A DNA stretch of 64,000 nt from Desulforamulus aeronauticus DSM 10349 (GCF_900142375.1 NZ_FRAR01000013.1:1-64000); one strand, 5' to 3'. Positions 1 to 8,095 are shown, counted from the stretch's first letter. Numbers and translations: made by a program. The notes: generated by a model not told the origin, from the sequence alone.

Positions 1-435
1 GGACCCACCGGAGGTATAATCGGTGCCTTTGGGGCTTTGTCCTCGACAGTAGGAACCATCGCATTGACGAATACATCCGTTGATGTGCCGATGCCCAATC
101 AGAGTACTGCCTCGGCTGGTCTTGATTTTACAACAGCGAATAACATTACAATCACGGAAGATGGAACCTATCGCATTGATATCAGTGCGCTTGGCGCCTT
201 TAGTGTGGATGGAACCGTTACCATTAGCTTTAGCGTTGATGGAGTTCCACAAGCAGCTACGTCACAGGGAATGGAAGTGCTTGCCGGAGAGCCAATTACC
301 TTTAATCTGATTAACTATTACGATCTTACTGCAGGAGAGCAGTTATCGGTCCAAATGAGCTCTTCTGTAGCAGGTGATTTCACTTTTCCAGTTGCGGGTT
401 CAGGTGCAGTCTTATCCGTTGAACGGATCGCTTAA
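1..435 (+). CDS. Collagen-like/BclA-type surface protein, C-terminal part (5' truncated by window)
   Basis: The reading frame is open from base 1, so the start lies left of the window. The first codons read GPTGG then IIGAFGALSS, the end of a collagen-like Gly-X-Thr repeat. About 130 residues follow that are rich in Thr, Ser, Val and Ile with alternating hydrophobics, as in the beta-sandwich (C1q/TNF-like) C-terminal domain of BclA-type exosporium glycoproteins. In spore formers such proteins form hair-like filaments on the spore surface. The stop is TAA at 433-435. An internal ATG-like start at 37 would give 132 residues, but the upstream Gly-X-X codons argue for a longer protein. A phage tail-fibre origin is possible because collagen repeats also occur there. 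Confidence 0.7.
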   Translation, partial: GPTGGIIGAFGALSSTVGTIALTNTSVDVPMPNQSTASAGLDFTTANNITITEDGTYRIDISALGAFSVDGTVTISFSVDGVPQAATSQGMEVLAGEPITFNLINYYDLTAGEQLSVQMSSSVAGDFTFPVAGSGAVLSVERIA

Positions 436-548
436 AATATAAGTTGGTATCTGCTCGCTTACTGTGCACTTAGTGCGGGGGACAGATAGCAATCCAAATG
501 AGCGCTGCTGCACCGGGTACTTTCTTACTTCCGATTTACCATAAAAGT

Positions 549-582
549 AGCCCTAAACCGTGGATTTTCATGGTTTAGGGCT
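549..582. terminator. Hairpin between convergent genes
   Basis: An 11-bp perfect stem AGCCCTAAACC / GGTTTAGGGCT encloses a 12-nt loop. On the minus strand it is followed by ACTTTTATGG. It lies between the end of the BclA-like gene and the end of the minus-strand hydrolase, so it could serve either. Confidence 0.5.
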
Positions 583-595
583 ATCAACAACCTGA

Positions 596-625
596 AACGC
601 ACTGGTTTCCCAGTGCGTTAATTTT
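596..625. terminator. Second intergenic hairpin, likely bidirectional terminator
   Basis: A 10-bp perfect stem AACGCACTGG / CCAGTGCGTT with a TTTC loop is followed on the plus strand by AATTTTTA. It lies just past the stop of the minus-strand LysM-SleB gene, so it can end both convergent transcripts. Confidence 0.6.
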
Positions 626-630
626 TATGA

Positions 631-1473
631 TTATCTGGTAGCATAAATCATTTGGCCATACTTAGCAGATACTGGTAAGGAGCGCAGGAAAGAATTGCTA
701 GCAGAATTATCAAAGAAATACAGTGCTCCGTTGGTGGGGTCGTTGCCATAGAGAGCGTCTTTGGCAGCCTCAATGGCAGTGCTTGTGGCAGGGCGATTGA
801 TCCAGCCGTTTCGCACAGGGGAAAATTGATTAGGAGCATAAATCACATCTCGAATAGTGTTCTGGAAGGTACTACTTTTTACTCGGTTAAGTACTACCGC
901 AGCTACACCAACCTGAGCTGAAACAGGTTCACCACCAGCCTCGGCAGTAACCAGACGGCTCAGTAAGTCAAGGTCTTCATCAGTAAAAGGGATTACCGGG
1001 CGTTTAGCACTGCGACTAACTTCCGCAGCCATGGGAGTAGTGCTGCGGGTAGCAGCAATGGGTACAATCAACTGCTGACCCGGATAAATTAATGTGCCGC
1101 TTAAGCTATTGGCTAACATTAAAGATTCTGGACGCAAGCCATTTTTTTCAGCAATTACATAGAGGCTATCCCCCGGTTGTACGGTGTATGTAGAATTGGC
1201 AGGCTGGGCTTGAGTCGCTGCTGGTTTTGTCTCTGCTGGGAGACTTTGCTTATCGGGTATATTTAATACTTGACCAGGGTGAATCAAATCTTGGCTGAGA
1301 TTGTTAGCAGACTTGATTTTATCAATACTGATGTTGTTTTTTTGACTAATGGTATATAGAGAATCTCCTAAGGTCACGGTATATTGGTAAGCATACACTG
1401 CTGTAGCGGGCACAAGTAGGCCTAAAAGGCAAACCAATACTATGGCCCGTTTAAAACGGACAAAGAACTTCAT
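631..1473 (-). CDS. LysM-LysM-SleB/CwlJ-type cell wall hydrolase
   Basis: The 280-residue product begins with an N-terminal signal sequence (positive FFVRFKR start, then a hydrophobic stretch ending in VYAYQ). Two LysM peptidoglycan-binding repeats follow, YTVTLGDSLYTISQKNN and YTVQPGDSLYVIAEKNG. The C-terminal half is a Hydrolase_2 (SleB/CwlJ) domain containing LVTAEAGGEPVSAQVGVAAV and NQFSPVRNG. The family holds lytic transglycosylase/amidase-type enzymes used in spore cortex lysis. I chose the ATG at 1473 because GAGGGGG lies 9-10 bases upstream; a 300-residue form from 1533 would run into riboswitch sequence. The gene is preceded by a c-di-AMP riboswitch, which fits wall-hydrolase control. 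The exact bond cleaved is not deducible. Confidence 0.88.
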   Translation of the reverse strand: MKFFVRFKRAIVLVCLLGLLVPATAVYAYQYTVTLGDSLYTISQKNNISIDKIKSANNLSQDLIHPGQVLNIPDKQSLPAETKPAATQAQPANSTYTVQPGDSLYVIAEKNGLRPESLMLANSLSGTLIYPGQQLIVPIAATRSTTPMAAEVSRSAKRPVIPFTDEDLDLLSRLVTAEAGGEPVSAQVGVAAVVLNRVKSSTFQNTIRDVIYAPNQFSPVRNGWINRPATSTAIEAAKDALYGNDPTNGALYFFDNSASNSFLRSLPVSAKYGQMIYATR

Positions 1474-1493
1474 ATGAACTTTCCCCCTCTTTT

Positions 1494-1632
1494 GGCCTTC
1501 GAGGTTAGTTGACGGGTTCGGGTTGAAGGGCACCCTACCGCACCTTTTAACACCTCCGTGGAAAGGTTACGGATTCACCCCGGGTATATTTAGTCCCCCG
1601 TACTCCGGTTTTGCCGGAGATTCGGCCTGTCT
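1494..1632 (-). promoter_or_regulatory. c-di-AMP (ydaO/yuaA) riboswitch
   Basis: Read on the minus strand the leader contains CCGAATCTCCGG, then GGGGTGAATCCGTAACC, then CCCGAACCCGTCAACTAACC and CTCGAAGGC, in the order and spacing of the ydaO class. These riboswitches bind cyclic di-AMP and normally turn off cell-wall hydrolase and osmolyte genes. The gene downstream is a LysM-SleB hydrolase, as expected for this class. Confidence 0.9.
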
Positions 1633-1774
1633 TTTTAAGTTATGGTCTATTGTACAAGTTTTCCATTACTTCGTCTATCATCAAAATTTGGAAATTAATA
1701 AAACATAGTATTTATTTTGCCGGAAATACTAGTTTTAAGCCTTATTAAGAAATATAACCAGGGAGTGAAAAAAA

Positions 1775-2719
1775 TTGAAATTACAGAAGGGTGTTAAAAT
1801 AGCGGTAATTGGTGCCGGGCAAGTGGGAGCTTCGGCTGCCTTTGCCATCTTGGCCAGTGGTTTAGCCAGTGATTTAGTTTTAGTCGATGTAAATAAAGAA
1901 AAGGCCGCCGGTGAGGCTATGGATTTGGGGGATGCAGCCGCCTTTATCAAGCCGCTGGATATTTACTCTGGTGATTATGAAGATTGCCAAGGTGCCAACA
2001 TTGTTGTATTTACCGCAGGAGCTAACCAAAAACCAGGCGAAACTCGATTGGATCTAGTGAATAAAAATATTGCCATTTTAAAAGAAAGTCTACCCCACTT
2101 ATTAAAATACTGTGGTAAATCTATCTTTCTCATGGTGGCCAATCCAGTTGATATTCTTACCTATGCAGCGCTCAAGATATCGGGGTTGCCCCAAAGCCAA
2201 GTCTTTGGTTCTGGAACAGTCTTGGATACCTCACGGTTTAGATCAGAACTATCACAATACTGTGGCGTAGAGCCTCGCAATGTTCATGCCTATATTGTAG
2301 GAGAACACGGGGATTCTCAGGTACCTCTCTGGAGTACTGCCAATGTGGCAGGAATGGGCCTGGAGCAATTCTCTAAGTTACGAGGACTGGAACCTGTGAA
2401 CAGGCAGGAGGTAGCTCATAGAGTGCGTACTGCGGCCTATGAAATTATTCAGCGTAAAGAAGCTACCTACTATGCCATTGCCTTTGCCATCAAAAGGATT
2501 TGCGAAAGTATTTTGCGGGATGAAAATTCTATTCTTTCTGTATCAGGGCTAGTGGATGGCATCTATGGCATACAGGATTGCTGCCTCAGCCTGCCGTGCA
2601 TTGTCAATGGTTCTGGCCGGGAGCAGGTTTTAGCTCTTTCCATGTCAGAGGAAGAAAAAGCTGCCCTAAGAAACTCGGCAGCAACATTAAAGGATGTGCT
2701 GAAACAAGTTAATCTCTAG
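1775..2719 (+). CDS. ldh: L-lactate dehydrogenase
   Basis: The 314-residue product has the LDH/MDH fold. The Rossmann motif GAGQVG is at residues 13-18, and the active-site loop reads [14 protein letters not shown], where Gln85 is the pyruvate-type (LDH) specificity residue; malate dehydrogenases carry Arg there. GEHGDS holds the catalytic His178, and DTSRFR supplies the substrate Arg. It interconverts pyruvate and L-lactate with NAD(H) in the cytosol. The start is TTG at 1775, with GGGAGTG 8 bases upstream. Length matches the family. It appears monocistronic, with a weak GCCCG/CGGGC hairpin past the stop at about 2733-2757. No fructose-bisphosphate effector site was assessed. Confidence 0.93.
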   Translation: MKLQKGVKIAVIGAGQVGASAAFAILASGLASDLVLVDVNKEKAAGEAMDLGDAAAFIKPLDIYSGDYEDCQGANIVVFTAGANQKPGETRLDLVNKNIAILKESLPHLLKYCGKSIFLMVANPVDILTYAALKISGLPQSQVFGSGTVLDTSRFRSELSQYCGVEPRNVHAYIVGEHGDSQVPLWSTANVAGMGLEQFSKLRGLEPVNRQEVAHRVRTAAYEIIQRKEATYYAIAFAIKRICESILRDENSILSVSGLVDGIYGIQDCCLSLPCIVNGSGREQVLALSMSEEEKAALRNSAATLKDVLKQVNL

Positions 2720-2847
2720 GGACATCGGATAAGCCCGGTGACAGTAGATTATCGGGCCATTTAAAAAACCTTTCAAAAAAATATTGCTTTGGCTAATAAC
2801 TAATGGTATATTGTAAAGGCTGATCTAACGCTGCCTGTTGTTTTCTC

Positions 2848-2875
2848 TTGCAAAATGAGAAATTATTGCTATAAT
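2848..2875 (+). promoter_or_regulatory. Sigma-A-type promoter of tRNA-Arg
   Basis: TTGCAA (2848-2853), a 16-bp spacer and a perfect TATAAT (2870-2875) lie 17 bases before the tRNA 5' end. Confidence 0.75.
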
Positions 2876-2892
2876 AGAATAGCATAATAAAT

Positions 2893-2967
<75 letters not shown>

Positions 2968-3080
2968 AATTGTAAAATTAAAGAATCCTTAAAAGTCTAG
3001 GAATGACGGGGCTTCAACAAAATTTTAAGAGAAGATTAAGGTGATAAAAAGGTTCCCAAAGTACCCGTAAAGTTCCTAAG

Positions 3081-3101
3081 ATTCGGAATGGATTCGGAAT
3101 G
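3081..3101 (+). repeat. Left arm-type repeats (2 x ATTCGGAATG)
   Basis: ATTCGGAATG occurs at 3081-3090 and 3092-3101. The same decamer or close variants recur next to attR at 35417-35455. ATTCNGAAT is itself dyad-symmetric. Position inside both element ends suggests integrase or excisionase arm binding sites. Confidence 0.55.
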
Positions 3102-3203
3102 AAAAATAACCTTTGAGAAGAAATTCTTAGAGGTTTTTGTTTTTAAAGAATATTTTTTGAATGGGGTATTTCTATCAGATAATTAATTGTATCCAAAATA
3201 AAA

Positions 3204-3224
3204 AAGAGTCATTTACTGACTCTT
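3204..3224 (-). terminator. Rho-independent terminator of the 3223-3459 gene
   Basis: The stem AAGAGTCA / TGACTCTT has a 5-nt loop and is followed on the minus strand by TTTTTATTTT. It overlaps the stop codon of the minus-strand gene. Confidence 0.8.
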
Positions 3225-3459
3225 AGTTTTGATTTTCTAAAATTATTGTAATTACATAACCGTCTTTCGTATCTTCATATATTTTATCTTTTATTGTAAA
3301 ATAATTTCCCTCACTACCTACTTTATTGGATAACATCATCCCTATTAATTCAGTTTGATTTAATTGAATATCTTTCGTTTCAATATTAAAACCACTAGGA
3401 TATACCAACATTACTTTTAAGGTTTCCAAAATTTTGTCAACCTTTCCACCTACCAACAT
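3223..3459 (-). CDS. Small hypothetical protein
   Basis: The 78-residue product is not a recognised family. It is mostly polar and short, with alternating hydrophobics (YVITIILEN at the C terminus) that suggest a small alpha/beta fold. A good terminator follows directly, which supports real expression. It is the first gene inside attL and runs toward the attachment site. An AGAAGAAAGG-like element was sought upstream on the minus strand but spacing is poor, so the start is uncertain. Confidence 0.45.
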   Translation of the reverse strand: MLVGGKVDKILETLKVMLVYPSGFNIETKDIQLNQTELIGMMLSNKVGSEGNYFTIKDKIYEDTKDGYVITIILENQN

Positions 3460-3621
3460 TCAACAGAAGAAAGGTATTTCCTGCCATATTAATAAGAATT
3501 TCTGATTTAATTATCAAAAATCCCCTCTCTAAACCTTCAAAAAATTCACCTACTACATTTATACTCTAACCTTATTTGCTACGTTCCTAGACCCTATTTT
3601 GTCGGTCTAACCTAGTGTTTT

Positions 3622-3846
3622 TCACTTACTTGATGTTGTGCGTTCGGCTGTTTTTATTGATTGAAATGGTTTTTTATCTGTAGAAGTGGTGGTGGAATTT
3701 TCTTCCGTTACCACTTTTTTAGTATATTGATTACCTTTAAAAGCACATCTATTTTTCTCATTCTCATACTGCAAACCCCTCAAATATGCCTTTTGAGTAT
3801 CATTTATATTGCGTCTGCCAAATTGATGATTGATGATCCAATCTAG
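3622..3846 (-). pseudogene. Fragment of a ParB-like phage/plasmid protein
   Basis: Translating the minus strand toward the TGA at 3622-3624 gives a segment with LDWIINHQFGRRNIN followed by DTQKAYLRGLQYENEK and ending KTAERTTSSK. The W-I-x-x-x-Q-x-G-R-R-N and Q-x-A-Y-L-x-G pattern is characteristic of ParB/Spo0J-like proteins of Firmicute mobile elements, in the stretch between nuclease and helix-turn-helix regions. There is no start codon, and a stop lies directly upstream next to a palindrome. Past the TGA, a shifted frame continues with TDKIGSRNVANKVRV, so the gene appears truncated at both ends and frameshifted. Other ParB-like pieces occur at 6293-6917. Confidence 0.6.
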
Positions 3847-3855
3847 TGGTTTATA

Positions 3856-3957
3856 TTGTCAGTGTTACACTGACAAATAATTTCCAATATTATGGGTCAA
3901 TGTTACCCTGACTAAAAGTGATGATAATGATTAATTACCTAACTAACGTTACGTTAG
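3856..3957. promoter_or_regulatory. Cluster of three dyad operators
   Basis: GTCAGTGTTACACTGAC (3858-3874) and GTCAATGTTACCCTGAC (3896-3912) are near-identical 17-bp dyads centred 38 bp apart. A third perfect dyad, CTAACGTTACGTTAG (3943-3957), shares the GTTAC centre. Such spaced dyads in the left control region of a prophage are typical of repressor operators. No canonical repressor gene lies beside them, so the binding protein is unknown. Confidence 0.6.
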
Positions 3958-4171
3958 GTGAAATCAAAAGACAATAAAGAATTATTAACCAGGGTGAAGT
4001 CTAAATGACTTCGACTGATGGACATGAAATAATTTCACCAACTCAATTACAACACTTTCAGAAAAACATTTCCAAACCAGCTATTATATAACAATTTACC
4101 AAATTATGTGCTTTCCCTATTTTAAAATGTATCATATCATATGTAAAAGTATAAAAGGAGGATGCAAACAC

Positions 4172-4252
4172 ATGCATAAACTTTTGTTTAAAAGACTTTT
4201 ACCCGTATTATCTATGTTAGCTTTAGTTTATTTTATTTTATTATATATTTAA
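4172..4252 (+). CDS. 26-residue small membrane peptide
   Basis: A strong Shine-Dalgarno AAAGGAGG lies about 10 bases before ATG 4172. The 26-codon frame starts MHKLLFKRLLP and ends in a hydrophobic stretch (LSMLALVYFILLYI). A short basic N-terminus plus one possible transmembrane helix resembles type I toxin or small regulatory membrane peptides, but no antitoxin RNA was identified. The frame is too short for default gene callers; the RBS is the main support. Confidence 0.5.
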   Translation: MHKLLFKRLLPVLSMLALVYFILLYI

Positions 4253-4265
4253 CTTATAACGGGGT

Positions 4266-4682
4266 GTGATCAAGATAGAAGAGTTATTAAGACAAGTTAT
4301 CGCTGAGTTGCAAGAAATCAAACAAGGTCAAGTAAGACTCGAAAAAACACAAAGAAATATGGCAAAAGATATTAAAGCTATTAAAGATTATCAGCGAAAA
4401 GGCCAGGACGTAGACATTGAAAGGTTGAAAGAACGAGTAAAAAAAATAATGGAAAAATGTGTAATTTGTGATGGAATAATTGAAATTAAAAATTTAGATT
4501 TTACCTTTAGTTTCGATAGGAAAAAATATACAATTCCAAACATCCGACACGAGGTATGCAGCCAGTGTGGAGAAAAATTTATTGATGAAGAAACAAGTAA
4601 ATTTATAGATAAGTGGACAGAAGAAAATGTGTATAAAAATCATAAATTTAACATCAATATAAATGATGTTATATCCAAATAG
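4266..4682 (+). CDS. Coiled-coil protein with YgiT-type zinc finger
   Basis: The 138-residue product has an N-terminal coiled coil (LLRQVIAELQEIKQGQVRLE), common in Firmicute phage proteins. The C-terminal half holds an MqsA/YgiT-type zinc finger: C65-V-I-C68 and V-C98-S-Q-C101-G-E, separated by about 30 residues. The helix-turn-helix that follows this finger in MqsA antitoxins is absent, and no MqsR-like toxin is adjacent. Function is therefore open; DNA or partner binding is an inference. The GTG at 4266 has only a weak GGGGTG upstream. It follows the 26-residue peptide by 13 bases and may be co-transcribed. Confidence 0.6.
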   Translation: MIKIEELLRQVIAELQEIKQGQVRLEKTQRNMAKDIKAIKDYQRKGQDVDIERLKERVKKIMEKCVICDGIIEIKNLDFTFSFDRKKYTIPNIRHEVCSQCGEKFIDEETSKFIDKWTEENVYKNHKFNININDVISK

Positions 4683-4821
4683 ATTTAAATTTAAAATTTA
4701 CAATAAAATCTCATAAACAAATTAATTATTAAAAATAATGTCGAAATAATTCTATGTTTGCCGAAGTAGGTGATATAGCCCCTTGCCTAATGTAGTATAG
4801 AAATAAATTGTTTAAGGGGGA

Positions 4822-5814
4822 ATGGGTATTATAACTTCAAAGAAACTTTATATCCTTTTCTTCCTAATGGTTTTGTTTCTATTATTTATTGTATCTTGTG
4901 TTAGTCAATCAAACGTAAAAAGAGATGGTAAAACGTTTAGTGAAGAGGATCAAAAGCAACAAGAAGCAGTTGAACTTTTAAAACAAGAGAAATGGGAGCA
5001 AGCAGCAAGTACGTTAATGGATTTAAAAGTGAAATACAAGGATAACAAAACATTTGAAATTTTACATTGTTACGCCTGGGTAAAGCAACAATTGAATAAT
5101 AATAATCCTGCTCCTCATCTTTTACTGACTACTAACGATATACCTAATGACTATAATGGCCCATTAGCTGATGAAATTCTATTATGTAAAAAACATGTGG
5201 AAAATCACCAAGAAATATTAAAAGGTCAAGAGGAATTATATCAGAAAATAATAAATTCAGTTATGGCAGAAAAATGGGAAGAAGGAGAATACCTAAATTG
5301 GTTGGTAGAACTTAATTATAAAGATGCTAAACCTATTCGCGATTATACAAGAGCACAAAAATATAAGAGTGAAAATAATTTATCACTTGCAAAAATCACA
5401 ATAGAAAAAGTTTCAGATAATTATAATGGCCCAATGAAGGAACAAATTTTATCTTTTAAACATAATCTTGTTAATAAAAAAGAGACAGAATTACAAACAA
5501 CAATAAATACTACTGTAAGTCAAGATCAATATAAACCCCAAAAAATTGTTGATACTAATGAAAAACAAATATGGAAAGTATATATTTCGAGTGGCCAATT
5601 GCATTTCACAGGAACTTATAAGGGCACAGGCAATTTTATAGTAAAACTATCAGATTCAAACCAAAATTTGGTTGAGGTTATAGCAAATGAGATTGGTGAC
5701 TATGTGGCAGATAAAATAGTTTCTGTTGATTATGTTGGATGGTATTACCTAGAAGTACATGGAACATATGGTGAGTGGACGTATCAATGGAATAACTCAG
5801 TATTCAATTCTTAA
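4822..5814 (+). CDS. Secreted lipoprotein with TPR-like repeats
   Basis: The 330-residue product has a lipoprotein signal: a hydrophobic run and the lipobox IVSC near residue 26, so it is probably lipid-anchored on the outer face of the membrane. The middle contains helical repeats that share the motif DYNGP/NYNGP (NDIPNDYNGPLADEI and KVSDNYNGPMKEQI), like degenerate TPRs. The C-terminal region, from about residue 250, looks like a beta-rich extracellular domain (VYISSGQLHFTGTYKGTG). AAGGGGG sits only one base before ATG 4822, which is an oddly tight spacing. It is probably a lysogenic-conversion (moron) gene; no function is assigned. A terminator follows at 5829. Confidence 0.6.
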   Translation: MGIITSKKLYILFFLMVLFLLFIVSCVSQSNVKRDGKTFSEEDQKQQEAVELLKQEKWEQAASTLMDLKVKYKDNKTFEILHCYAWVKQQLNNNNPAPHLLLTTNDIPNDYNGPLADEILLCKKHVENHQEILKGQEELYQKIINSVMAEKWEEGEYLNWLVELNYKDAKPIRDYTRAQKYKSENNLSLAKITIEKVSDNYNGPMKEQILSFKHNLVNKKETELQTTINTTVSQDQYKPQKIVDTNEKQIWKVYISSGQLHFTGTYKGTGNFIVKLSDSNQNLVEVIANEIGDYVADKIVSVDYVGWYYLEVHGTYGEWTYQWNNSVFNS

Positions 5815-5828
5815 AAGATGTTGTATTT

Positions 5829-5857
5829 AAAAGAAGTGGTTTAGTATCACTTCTTTT
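5829..5857 (+). terminator. Terminator of the lipoprotein gene
   Basis: The stem AAAAGAAGTG / CACTTCTTTT has a 9-nt loop and is followed by TATT. Confidence 0.7.
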
Positions 5858-5884
5858 TATTCCCAATTTCAAGGAGGTATCACT

Positions 5885-6222
5885 ATGACCAATTTAGAAC
5901 TCTTAGAAATGGAACTAAGGGGATTTCCCTCACTTCTTCTGAATTAGATATTTATTGCCAGGAAAATGGCCTTGTGGACAGTGAAAATTATAACCCTGCC
6001 AGTAATACAAACATATTAAAGACCGCTTTGGCAATTCTTGAATCAATTGCCAACCAGCCACAATTAATGAAGTCATATAAGCAGGATGATATTACAGTAA
6101 GCCAGTTTCATGAAAATCTTATGGCAATAATTGACCAGTTAGAGCGGAAGATCAGAGAGATTCCCAATAACGAGAAAGTTTATGAGGATGGAGCCAGTTT
6201 CTTTTATATGTTTAGTAATTAA
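5885..6222 (+). pseudogene. Frameshifted phage-type small protein
   Basis: AAGGAGG precedes ATG 5885, whose frame reads MTNLELLEMEL and then hits a stop after 20 codons. From the GGG at about 5920, the adjacent frame continues without interruption through GISLTSSELDIYCQENG to NPASNTNILKTALAILESIA and on to 6222. Insertion of a single base near AAGGGG would restore one protein of about 112 residues. The downstream part alone would need a GTG at 5974 without a clear RBS. The pattern (L-T-x-x-E-L-x-x-Y, then Y-N-P, then A-L-x-I-L-x-S-I-A) resembles small proteins of Firmicute phage head modules, from memory. It is either a recent mutation or a sequencing error. Confidence 0.65.
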
Positions 6223-6292
6223 TCTTTCCGTCTAATTTGACGGTGAGAAGTTTTCTGTTTAGTAAATAATTGGAATTGGCAATGTTAACCCA

Positions 6293-6917
6293 ATGAAAAT
6301 GGCTAAGTGCATTGTTGAGTTAGAAAGGATTTATGGGATTAAACATGGTGGAAAAGATTTTTATGGCAATCAATTTAATAAAAAGGAGTCTTCAAATAAT
6401 TTTAAGACTCCGAATCAAGAAGAATTGGCTGAACAAATTGGATTAACACCGCAACAATTACATAATTATAAAAAATTAACTACTCTCATCCCAGAACTAC
6501 AAGACCTAGTAGAATCCAACAAACTTAAAGCAACAACAGCATATAAGATTTATGCGATATTATCTCAGGAAGAATGATCCTGTGAAACAAAGAAAAGTAG
6601 CAGTTCAGTATGTTGAGTTGTGTGGTTTAAAGCATGGACAGAGAGGCGATTATCTCCAGTCTGCTCTTACTCAACAAGAAATAGCAAGTCAATTAGGGAT
6701 TCCAGAAAGAACATTGCGAGAACTTCTTGAAATTGAACGTAAACTTACACCTGAAATTAAAGAACTACTTGATACAGGCATTATATCAAAAACTTCCGCA
6801 TCTAAGATATGGACTAAGCTATCTGAACAAGAACAAAAGGAATTACTTGATGAATTGGGGAAAGATAAAATTAAGGAAATGAAGAACCAGTCTTATGCGG
6901 ACTGGTTTTATTTTTGA
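6293..6917 (+). pseudogene. Decayed fused ParB-like gene remnants
   Basis: Two overlapping frames carry ParB-like helix-turn-helix segments. The first (6293-6577) contains NPMKMAKCIVELERIYGIKH, then EELAEQIGLTPQQLHNYKKL and a conserved LIPELQDLVE tail. The second (6552-6917) contains DPVKQRKVAVQYVELCGLKH, EIASQLGIPERTLRELLEIE and TPEIKELLDTG. Each resembles the same region of a ParB/Spo0J-type protein, so the locus looks like two paralogous genes joined by deletion and frameshift. Residues GNVNP just before 6293 are in frame but then meet a stop, confirming loss of the 5' part. No nuclease domain remains. Confidence 0.6.
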
Positions 6918-7003
6918 CTTATTAATGACAATTCTTGCTAAACATGGTAATATCTGATTATAATATATATAGAAATCAAAAGTTCGACAGGGGGAAGTAT
7001 TTT

Positions 7004-7189
7004 ATGGAAGTAAAATCGAAACGTGGCGGTAAACGAGAAGGGGCTGGACGTAAACCAGTAAAGGATGAAGATAAATATAAATTGCGAACTTTTAAATGTA
7101 CTGATGAGGAATGGCTAATTATTAAAACTAAAGCAGAAGAACAAGGTAAATCGATTTCGGAATATATTCGTTGGAAAACTCTGTCATAG
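7004..7189 (+). CDS. Ribbon-helix-helix-like small DNA-binding protein
   Basis: The 61-residue product starts MEVKSKRGGKREGAGRKP, a Lys/Gly/Arg-rich arm common to plasmid- and phage-encoded RHH proteins. The body, FKCTDEEWLIIKTKAEEQGK then SISEYIRW, matches the beta-helix-helix pattern of the CopG/Arc superfamily (EEW, then S-x-S-E-Y-I-R). Such proteins usually act as dimeric repressors. ATG 7004 is preceded by AGGGGG at a proper distance; the 84-residue alternative from 6935 lacks this. A terminator overlaps the stop codon. Confidence 0.7.
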   Translation: MEVKSKRGGKREGAGRKPVKDEDKYKLRTFKCTDEEWLIIKTKAEEQGKSISEYIRWKTLS

Positions 7190-7207
7190 CACAGAGTTTT
7201 TTATTTT
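7176..7207 (+). terminator. Rho-independent terminator
   Basis: The stem AAACTCTGT / ACAGAGTTT has a 6-nt loop and is followed by a T-rich tail. It overlaps the stop of the RHH gene. Confidence 0.85.
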
Positions 7208-7212
7208 AAACA

Positions 7213-7241
7213 TTGACAAAGAAATGATTACTGTATATACT
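7213..7241 (+). promoter_or_regulatory. Sigma-A-type promoter
   Basis: TTGACA (7213-7218), a 17-bp spacer and TATACT (7236-7241) lie just upstream of the 7274 gene. Confidence 0.8.
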
Positions 7242-7273
7242 ATAATCAATAAATAAGTAGGGGTGAGATTAAT

Positions 7274-7690
7274 ATGAAAGAACATTTCGGTTATTTTATC
7301 GTTGATTCTTTCGGTTGTATTGGAGGTTCTTTAAGGACAACAGTTAAAAATTTGGATGGTAGCGAAACAGAATGGTGTTATACTGCGAACAGAAATGCTA
7401 CCCAGTGGCATAATTCAAAAGAATTAGCTCTTGCTGAAATTGAGCAGCTAAAAGAACTTAATGAAGTTGCTCAAATTCCTGGTTTATCATGGGAACTAGT
7501 TTATGCTAATCGAAATGATTTTCCGGTATACCCTACAGAGAATCAATTACCCAATTTATTTATATTAAGTCATGATATACCTAAAGGATGCATAAGCAAA
7601 CACAAAAAAATAGAGAGAGCAATCCGAAAAAAATATAAGCCCATATTTGTGAAAATTGCTAAAGAATTTGTTAGAAGAATGACGGCGTAG
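7274..7690 (+). CDS. Hypothetical protein
   Basis: The 138-residue product is not recognised. The N-terminal half is beta-rich with aromatic and Gly residues (FGYFIVDSFGCIGGSLRTTV). The C terminus is strongly basic (HKKIERAIRKKYKPIFVKIA), which would suit nucleic acid or membrane contact. The gene has its own consensus promoter and a GGGGTGAG ribosome site. It is followed after 10 bases by another unknown gene and probably forms a two-gene unit. Confidence 0.6.
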   Translation: MKEHFGYFIVDSFGCIGGSLRTTVKNLDGSETEWCYTANRNATQWHNSKELALAEIEQLKELNEVAQIPGLSWELVYANRNDFPVYPTENQLPNLFILSHDIPKGCISKHKKIERAIRKKYKPIFVKIAKEFVRRMTA

Positions 7691-7700
7691 GGGTAAGGCT

Positions 7701-8018
7701 ATGGGTAAAGTTATTAATTTTCCTTTAATAAAGTGGCCGGAACCACAACAACCAGAACTACAGCCGGAGCATCCGATGCAAAAAGAAATCTATGCAAGAT
7801 TTATGTATCAATTCCTAGGGGAGATTGGATATCTACTAGAGTTCGAAAAATGGCTCCAAACAAAACATTATTTCGATGATTATTATCTACCATATTGGGA
7901 GACATACCAGAAGCACAAAATATATGGCAATTCTCAGGAAGGTTATGAAAAATTCCTTCATGAACAACTACGGCAAGATGAATATGAAGATGCTCATTCT
8001 AATTATTTTGATGATTAA
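7701..8018 (+). CDS. Hypothetical acidic/aromatic protein
   Basis: The 105-residue product begins MGKVINFPLIKWPEPQQP, with a Pro-rich N-terminal stretch. The rest is rich in Tyr and acidic residues (YFDDYYLPYWETYQKHK). No family is recognised. It follows the 7274 gene by 10 bases, with AGGGGTAAGG as ribosome site. Confidence 0.55.
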   Translation: MGKVINFPLIKWPEPQQPELQPEHPMQKEIYARFMYQFLGEIGYLLEFEKWLQTKHYFDDYYLPYWETYQKHKIYGNSQEGYEKFLHEQLRQDEYEDAHSNYFDD

Positions 8019-8095
8019 ATAATAAAACCAAGGAAATTTTTCCCTGGTTAACAATCAGAGTAATAAATTGTCGGAATTTGCTGACAAAACAATGA

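Noticed and set aside
3661-3846. Plus-strand frame of 61 codons
   Set aside because: It is antisense to the ParB-like fragment whose minus-strand translation carries family motifs; it has no ribosome site.
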